A stretch of 22,818 nucleotides of DNA. It comes from CAYQAE01 sp964415445 [NCBI: uncultured archaeon]. Its GTDB lineage: Archaea > CAYQAE01. The notes beneath the pieces are model-generated. The model was not told where the DNA came from. It saw only the letters and a program-made list of their open reading frames with translations, and searched no databases. Location: assembly GCA_964415445.1 (NCBI GenBank), contig CAYQAE010000016.1, forward strand, positions 5,043 to 27,860, given 5' to 3'. The stretch's first letter is position 1; the number at the start of each line of letters is the position of its first letter. The position numbers were made by a program, and so were the translations under genes. This document shows, one piece after another, positions 18,825 to 22,818 of this stretch.

Positions 18825-18986
18825 TCATTGACGAATGATAAATGCTAATCCGGCACATAAACCAAAACATATAATTGCATAAATGGCTGCTACCGGTTTA
18901 TTACCTTTGGTTGCCACATACATGAATGTATATCCAAAAATAGCACCGAAAACACCGCCTAATAAGGTAAATATGTTTGTATCCAT
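18825..18986 (-). CDS. Small two-helix membrane protein, unrecognised
   Basis: The 53-residue product starts MDTNIFTLLGG and has two hydrophobic segments (about 6-24 and 31-50) joined by TKGNKP, with an IRQ tail. The frame is open further upstream (to 19085), but I start at the ATG at 18986. A TATA box lies 22-29 nt before it, so the mRNA would begin at this ATG (leaderless); the longer frame would begin inside the divergent gene. MWDIK just upstream is a second option. First gene of the cluster with the Zn-ribbon protein and M28 peptidase. I do not recognise a family. Confidence 0.7.
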   Translation of the reverse strand: MDTNIFTLLGGVFGAIFGYTFMYVATKGNKPVAAIYAIICFGLCAGLAFIIRQ

Positions 18987-19007
18987 TTTTATGTCCCACA
19001 TAGATAT

Positions 19008-19016
19008 CTTATAAAT
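19008..19016. promoter_or_regulatory. Shared palindromic TATA box of two divergent, apparently leaderless genes
   Basis: CTTATAAAT holds the palindrome TTATAA (19009-19014). It reads TTTATAAG on the minus strand and TTATAAAT on the plus strand. Its centre lies about 25 nt before the ATG at 18986 and about 24 nt before the ATG at 19035. Both distances are those expected from an archaeal TATA box to a start site at the A of ATG. The whole intergenic stretch is only 48 nt and neither ATG has a Shine-Dalgarno. Confidence 0.6.
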
Positions 19017-19034
19017 CCATTTAAATTTTTTACC

Positions 19035-19652
19035 ATGAAATTTTTTTATGTGCAAAAAAAAATAAAGGAGTATTATAATAAACATTCAAAAGATATTATT
19101 ACTCTTAAAAGAAGATCTAGACTGGATAAAAAAGAACAAGAGTTATGCATAAAATTTATTCCTAAAAAATCTAATTTAGAAATTTTTGAAGTTGGTTTTG
19201 GAACAGGCGATCTCATTAAATCTATCTCTTCTAATTTTGAAGATGCACACATTGTGGGGGTAGAGATTTCAGAGAAGATGTATGATATTGCCAAAAAAGA
19301 GTTAGATAGCGCAGATATCTATCTATCTGATTTTTTTAGTTTGCCTGAAAAATCAAAAAAAGAATATGATGTTTTAATTTCTTTAGGAGTAATAGAACAT
19401 TATAAGAATGTCAAAGGTTTTTTTGAGATTACAAAAAGGCTCATAAAGCAGAATGGTATTTTAATTTTATCTTTTTGTCAATCCTCTTTTTTAGGTAGAA
19501 TTACGGCTTTCAGATGTAGAAGAAGAGGCTTGCCTACTTATGTTCATAAAGGTAAAAAAATTGAAAATTTATTAATATCCAAAGGATTTAGATTAATAAA
19601 AGATATTGATTTAGGTTTCTCACAGAGGATGATGGTTTTTGAAAAAAGTTGA
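19035..19652 (+). CDS. Class I SAM-dependent methyltransferase
   Basis: The 205-residue product has a Rossmann methyltransferase core: motif I FEVGFGTGDL (51-60), the acidic ribose-binding residue E77 in VGVEIS, the later core motif YDVLISLGVIEHY (111-123) and LIKQNGILILS (136-146). The pattern is that of small-molecule or lipid methyltransferases of the Methyltransf_11/25 type; the substrate cannot be read from sequence. The start is the ATG at 19035, placed exactly for a leaderless mRNA from the TATA box at 19008-19016. The 3' end overlaps the next gene by 14 nt, so the two and glyA form an operon. A serine hydroxymethyltransferase in the same operon feeds one-carbon units and may support the SAM supply (inference). 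Confidence 0.85.
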   Translation: MKFFYVQKKIKEYYNKHSKDIITLKRRSRLDKKEQELCIKFIPKKSNLEIFEVGFGTGDLIKSISSNFEDAHIVGVEISEKMYDIAKKELDSADIYLSDFFSLPEKSKKEYDVLISLGVIEHYKNVKGFFEITKRLIKQNGILILSFCQSSFLGRITAFRCRRRGLPTYVHKGKKIENLLISKGFRLIKDIDLGFSQRMMVFEKS

Positions 19653-20286
19653 TTATGATATCAAAAATTTACATGTTGCATATGATTTAGTTCCTAAAAA
19701 AAAGATAATAAAGACTGCAGTATCTAACAGAAGAAGAAAAAAATGGTGGAAATTCAAATTAGGTCGTGTTCTAGATCATATAACTGGTGCAATCAAAATA
19801 TATTACCCATTTTGGGTTTACTTTTATGAATTGGCTAGTGAAAAAAAGAAATCTAAGATGGATGCAGGAATGCTTATAGATGCATGTCATCCTGAAACTG
19901 CTGTTATATTTGGTATACCTCCTCGAGGTCCAATAGACGCTAGTGATTATTTAGTTATTAATCCTATTATAGGTGAAAAAGAATCAGAAGATTTTGCAAA
20001 GAGAAAACTAGAAAAAGCTATAGCCCATCAACAAAGGAAAGCTAAATATTTAGGTATGTTTGGAGTAAGTATGGGTTCACCTGAGACTTATAATCTAAAA
20101 GACCCTGATCTTATATTTTGGCCTTTTTGGATATTTAGATATGAAGATGAGTATGACAATATTAGATATGGTGCAGTTGATGGGGGAATTAATTTTGAGA
20201 ATTTCAACAGAAGGTTTAGTCAACTTGCAAGTGGGGTTTTATATTCAAAGATTACAAATAAATTTAAAGAAATTGATAAAGGCTAA
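19639..20286 (+). CDS. Unrecognised protein with two aromatic YxPFW-type repeats
   Basis: The 215-residue product matches no family I can name. Two similar aromatic segments occur: IKIYYPFWVYFYE (about residue 53) and LIFWPFWIFRYE (about residue 157), the latter followed by RYGAVDGGI. Similar YxPYW...VDG motifs are known from uncharacterised prokaryotic proteins. Between them are a conserved-looking FGIPPRGPIDASDY block and a Lys/Arg-rich helix (KRKLEKAIAHQQRKAK). No signal peptide is seen; the aromatic segments are short for TM helices. The start is TTG at 19639, the only start near the frame opening (stop at 19630), overlapping the methyltransferase end by 14 nt, with GAGG about 10 nt upstream. 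The stop overlaps the glyA start (TAATG). A job tied to either neighbour is possible but not shown. Confidence 0.75.
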   Translation: MKKVDYDIKNLHVAYDLVPKKKIIKTAVSNRRRKKWWKFKLGRVLDHITGAIKIYYPFWVYFYELASEKKKSKMDAGMLIDACHPETAVIFGIPPRGPIDASDYLVINPIIGEKESEDFAKRKLEKAIAHQQRKAKYLGMFGVSMGSPETYNLKDPDLIFWPFWIFRYEDEYDNIRYGAVDGGINFENFNRRFSQLASGVLYSKITNKFKEIDKG

Positions 20287-21560
20287 TGATTATGCATACC
20301 AAAAAAGAAATTAAGGACATATTTGAGACTTTAGAAAAACATAACAGATGGAGATCCCATTGTATTAATTTAATAGCTAGTGAAAATGTTACTAGCCCTT
20401 TGGTTGATTCTATTTTAATTTCTGATTTTATGCATCGCTATGCAGAAGGTGATCCTTACAAAAGATATTATCAAGGAACACCTTATATTGACGAAATTGA
20501 AACTAAAGTTGTAGATGTAGCAAAAAAATTATTTAAGGCAGAATATGTCGAACCAAGACCAATTTCCGGCGGTATAGCTAATTTGGCTGCCCTAAGTGGG
20601 CTTACTAAACCAGGTGATAATATTGCAGCTTTATCGATTTCTGCAGGTGCACATATCAGTCATCTTAAATTCGGCCTAGCTGGGATATGTGGTTTGAATA
20701 ATTTTAAAATACCCTTTGACAGTCGTGAGATGAATATAGATGTGGATAAAACTATTAATCTTTTAGAAAAAGAGAAAATTAAGTTGCTTATTTTAGGAGG
20801 TAGCTTATTTTTATTTCCACACCCCATAGAAGAATTAAAAGAAGTTTGTCTTAATTCAAATACTAGAATAATGTATGATGGTGCTCATGTATTGGGTCTA
20901 ATTGCAGGCGGAAAATTTCAAGATCCACTTTCAGAAGGAGCAGATGTTCTAACATCTTCTACTCACAAAACTCTACCTGGGCCGCAGGGCGGGATATTGC
21001 TCTCAAATAATGAAAAATATTTCAAAAAAATGAAACGCAGAGTTTTTCCTGGCATAGTCTCTAATCATCATCTAGCACGTCTTCCTGGGCTTTTGATTGC
21101 AATGCATGAGACAATGGAATTTGGAAAACAATATGCTAAGAAAATTTTATCTAATGCTAAAAATTTAGCTCAAGCTCTCTATGAAAAAGGATTTAGAGTT
21201 ATTTGTGAAGAGAAAGGATTTACACAATCTCATCAGGTAGTTTTAGATGTTTCTAATTTAGGTGGAGGCACAAAAATTGCTGAAAAATTAGAAAAAGCAA
21301 ATATAATTTTGAACAAAAATTTACTACCTTGGGACCCTATTGATAAAGCAATGAATCCTACAGGTATAAGAATGGGTTTAGCTGAGATGACACGATTTGG
21401 TATGGGTAAATCTGAGATGATAAGAACATCTGAATTTTTAGAAGATGTAATTTTAAAAAATAAATCTACAGATAAGGTAAAAAAAGAAGTAAGTGAATTT
21501 AGAGAAGATTTTAGCAAAATAAAATTTTGCTATGATAAGAATTATCCTATTGAGATCTAA
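20286..21560 (+). CDS. glyA: Serine hydroxymethyltransferase (archaeal type)
   Basis: The 424-residue, fold-type I PLP enzyme interconverts serine and glycine while moving a one-carbon unit to or from a pterin (tetrahydromethanopterin or folate in archaea; which one is not decidable here). Visible features: LIASENVTS near 29-37, YYQGTPYIDEIE (61-72) where the family has its substrate-tyrosine region, SGGIANLAAL (94-103), DGAHVLGLIAGG (198-209, PLP-ring Asp198) and the PLP lysine K228 in SSTHKTLPGPQGG. GMGKSEM near the end is also typical. The length is normal. The start ATG at 20286 overlaps the previous stop by one base (TAATG); ATG at 20292 is a second option. Last gene of the methyltransferase operon. 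No clear T-run follows, so transcription may run on. Confidence 0.94.
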   Translation: MIMHTKKEIKDIFETLEKHNRWRSHCINLIASENVTSPLVDSILISDFMHRYAEGDPYKRYYQGTPYIDEIETKVVDVAKKLFKAEYVEPRPISGGIANLAALSGLTKPGDNIAALSISAGAHISHLKFGLAGICGLNNFKIPFDSREMNIDVDKTINLLEKEKIKLLILGGSLFLFPHPIEELKEVCLNSNTRIMYDGAHVLGLIAGGKFQDPLSEGADVLTSSTHKTLPGPQGGILLSNNEKYFKKMKRRVFPGIVSNHHLARLPGLLIAMHETMEFGKQYAKKILSNAKNLAQALYEKGFRVICEEKGFTQSHQVVLDVSNLGGGTKIAEKLEKANIILNKNLLPWDPIDKAMNPTGIRMGLAEMTRFGMGKSEMIRTSEFLEDVILKNKSTDKVKKEVSEFREDFSKIKFCYDKNYPIEI

Positions 21561-21657
21561 AGAACTAAAAAATGTTTAGGTTATCGATACAAATAAAAGT
21601 ATGTATGTTCTAAGACAACTATATTAAGTAGGATAGTTTAAATATTTGAAAAGATTG

Positions 21658-21891
21658 ATGCAAATGTTTGGCGGAAAAAAAGATGAAGATGAGGATAGGA
21701 TACCAATAGTTCGAGTAGAAGAAATGACTGGAAGTTCTGTAGTAGTTGTTAAGTCATTTACAGATTTAAAAGTAGTTGCAAAAACAATTGGAAAACCAAT
21801 TCTAAGGTTGCCAAGAGTTGGAAACTCTCAAAAATTTATAGTATTAGATACAAGTATCAAGTTTTCAGTAGAAGTCAAAGTCAAAAAATAA
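21658..21891 (+). CDS. Small unrecognised protein with charged N-terminus
   Basis: About 77 residues (MQMFGGKKDEDEDRIPIVRVEEMTG...). After an acidic/basic start it alternates hydrophobic residues in a beta-rich pattern (SSVVVVKSF, KFIVLDTSIKFSVEVKVKK). No membrane segment, Cys cluster or catalytic motif is seen. The start is uncertain: TTG at 21646, ATG at 21658 or ATG at 21664. A TTTAAATA at 21637-21644 lies about 24 nt before 21664 and would suit a leaderless start there. A T-run follows the stop. The overall shape recalls small SepF-like or nucleic-acid-binding proteins, but the match is too weak to name it. Confidence 0.6.
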   Translation: MQMFGGKKDEDEDRIPIVRVEEMTGSSVVVVKSFTDLKVVAKTIGKPILRLPRVGNSQKFIVLDTSIKFSVEVKVKK

Positions 21892-21893
21892 TC

Positions 21894-21900
21894 TTTTTTT
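21894..21900 (+). terminator. T-run terminator after the small protein gene
   Basis: Seven T starting 3 nt after the stop at 21891, with more T-rich sequence up to the next ATG at 21910. Confidence 0.5.
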
Positions 21901-21909
21901 ATCTTTATT

Positions 21910-22767
21910 ATGAATTATAAAGAAACTTATCTAATATATCTAAAAACAAGTTTCCATGACCATCTTAAATTCAAAAGAGAGATTTCTGAAATAAAGCAAC
22001 TTATGGAAACTGTTGGATATCAAGCTAAAAAAGTTTTTACTCAAACTGCACAACCTAGACCTAAATATTTTATAGGAAATGGAAAAATTCATGAGATAAA
22101 AGATGAAATCAAAAACCAAGACATTGACAAAATCTTTTTAGGAAATATTATCAATTCTAAACAAAAATACAATCTAATGACTTTTTTGGGATTGGCAGTT
22201 AATGATTATGTAGATCTAATTTTGGATGTATTTGCCTATCATGCCAAGACAAAAGAAGCAAATTTGCAAATTGATCTAGCTAGACTTGAGAAAGAAGTTC
22301 CTTTTTTGAAAGTTGAACTTAGTGAAAAAGTATCAACTGAACATCCAGGTCCAAGCGGTGCAGGTGAGAGAATTTATCATAATGTAGTTACAAATACTTA
22401 CAGACGAATTAAAAAAATAAAAAAAGCATTAGATAAAATAGTTACCCAAAGAGATCTTCTAAGATATAGGCGACAAAAAAAAGGATATAATGTGGCCTTA
22501 GCTGGTTATACTAATTCAGGAAAGACTACTTTATTAAATTCACTTACCAATTCCACTAAATTATTTCGAGATGAATTATTTACTACTCTACAGGCTAAAA
22601 CTTCTAAATTGAAAAATTCTAGAAATATATTTTTAACTGATACAATTGGATTTATTCAGAATCTACCCCATAGTCTGATTTATCCTTTCAAAGCCACTTT
22701 AAGTGAAATTGCTTTTTCTGATTTAATTATGTTGGTAGTTGATATAAGTGACAGTTTAGATATTTAG
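21910..22767 (+). CDS. hflX: HflX-like GTPase, C-terminally truncated
   Basis: The 285-residue product has the HflX N-terminal domain (GNGKIHEIK at 57-65; DYVDLILDVFAYHAKTKEANLQIDLA at about 99-124, quoted as DLILDVFAYHAKTKEANLQI), the glycine-rich GPSGAGERI (147-155) and the start of the G domain. The P-loop is GYTNSGKT (199-206), switch I has TT at 225-226, and G3 is DTIGF (244-248), followed by LPHSLIYPFKATLSEI as in the family. HflX binds the large ribosomal subunit and splits stalled ribosomes. The frame stops (TAG) at VVDISDSLDI, right before the expected NKxD (G4) and SAL (G5) motifs and the C-terminal part; family members run to about 350-430 residues. Either a broken gene, a frameshift near a contig end or a real short form. 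No Shine-Dalgarno is seen. Confidence 0.85.
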   Translation: MNYKETYLIYLKTSFHDHLKFKREISEIKQLMETVGYQAKKVFTQTAQPRPKYFIGNGKIHEIKDEIKNQDIDKIFLGNIINSKQKYNLMTFLGLAVNDYVDLILDVFAYHAKTKEANLQIDLARLEKEVPFLKVELSEKVSTEHPGPSGAGERIYHNVVTNTYRRIKKIKKALDKIVTQRDLLRYRRQKKGYNVALAGYTNSGKTTLLNSLTNSTKLFRDELFTTLQAKTSKLKNSRNIFLTDTIGFIQNLPHSLIYPFKATLSEIAFSDLIMLVVDISDSLDI

Positions 22768-22807
22768 CCCCCGAAATTATAGGTTGTAAAAATTAGTTAT
22801 TAGTCGC

Positions 22808-22814
22808 TTTTTTT
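22808..22814 (+). terminator. T-run near the right edge
   Basis: Seven T after GTCGC, 40 nt past the early stop of the HflX-like gene. It could end that transcript, which would favour a real short gene, or it may be chance in AT-rich sequence at the window edge. Confidence 0.3.
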
Positions 22815-22818
22815 AATT

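Noticed and set aside
18987-19085. N-terminal extension of the small membrane protein (MFIIILLYFFLH...)
   Set aside because: It would begin inside the divergent methyltransferase gene and run through the shared TATA box. The ATG at 18986 has the right promoter spacing.
19073-19294. Minus-strand frame of 73 codons
   Set aside because: It lies fully antisense to the methyltransferase core with intact SAM motifs and shows no family features.
21646-21891. Archaeal SepF (cell-division protein) as identity of the small protein
   Set aside because: The basic start and the VVVKSFTDLKVVAKTI stretch recall SepF, but the protein is too short and the conserved C-terminal glycine-rich part is not there.
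22745-22818. Programmed frameshift that would restore HflX
   Set aside because: Both other frames hit stops within 10-15 codons and do not show NKxD; too little sequence remains to the right to judge.

Overview
The window looks like a piece of an AT-rich archaeal genome, most likely euryarchaeal in the broad sense. The signs are TATA-type promoters placed for leaderless mRNAs, T-run terminators, a tRNA-Tyr with C1:G72 and A73 and no encoded CCA but with intron-like insertions, a Zn-ribbon/TM protein of the archaeal DUF2116 type, and an archaeal-style GlyA. I cannot place it more finely. The left edge cuts a gene inside repeat-rich sequence, and the right edge falls just after an early-stopping HflX gene, so the window may be a whole metagenomic contig.

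Region 1 (1-15552, minus strand) is a cell-surface locus. One 4,805-residue open frame (1023-15440) encodes a signal peptide, a jelly-roll-like domain, seven copies of a NosD/pectate-lyase-type entry module that alternate with five LamG domains, a beta-helix of about 47 rungs, three Ig-like repeats, about 14 thrombospondin-type-3 calcium-binding repeats, one membrane helix and a charged cytoplasmic tail. Four nucleotides downstream starts a second secreted LamG/NosD protein (1-1018, cut by the edge). Its LamG domain is a near-copy of the second LamG of the giant. The giant gene has its own TATA box, a perfect hairpin in its 5' leader and a Shine-Dalgarno site.

Region 2 (15553-17250, minus strand) is a dapA-dapB pair for the first two committed steps of lysine/diaminopimelate synthesis. 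The stop codon of dapA abuts the start codon of dapB. A terminator separates the pair from the giant gene.

Region 3 (17251-18986) holds a tRNA-Tyr(GUA) with two putative introns (D arm and anticodon loop), convergent with a minus-strand cluster. That cluster reads, in order of transcription, small two-helix membrane protein, Zn-ribbon/TM protein, M28 aminopeptidase. The peptidase stop codon lies 5 nt from the tRNA end.

Region 4 (18987-22818, plus strand) starts at a compact 48-nt divergent intergenic stretch with a palindromic TATA box at its middle. It is followed by an overlapping set of methyltransferase, unrecognised conserved-looking protein and glyA, then a small unrecognised protein and an HflX-like GTPase that stops before its NKxD motif.

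The most notable observations are the doubly interrupted tRNA-Tyr, the symmetric promoter of two apparently leaderless genes, the nested repeat structure of the giant protein (including an exact 2 x 366-nt tandem duplication), and the recent sequence sharing between the two surface-protein genes.
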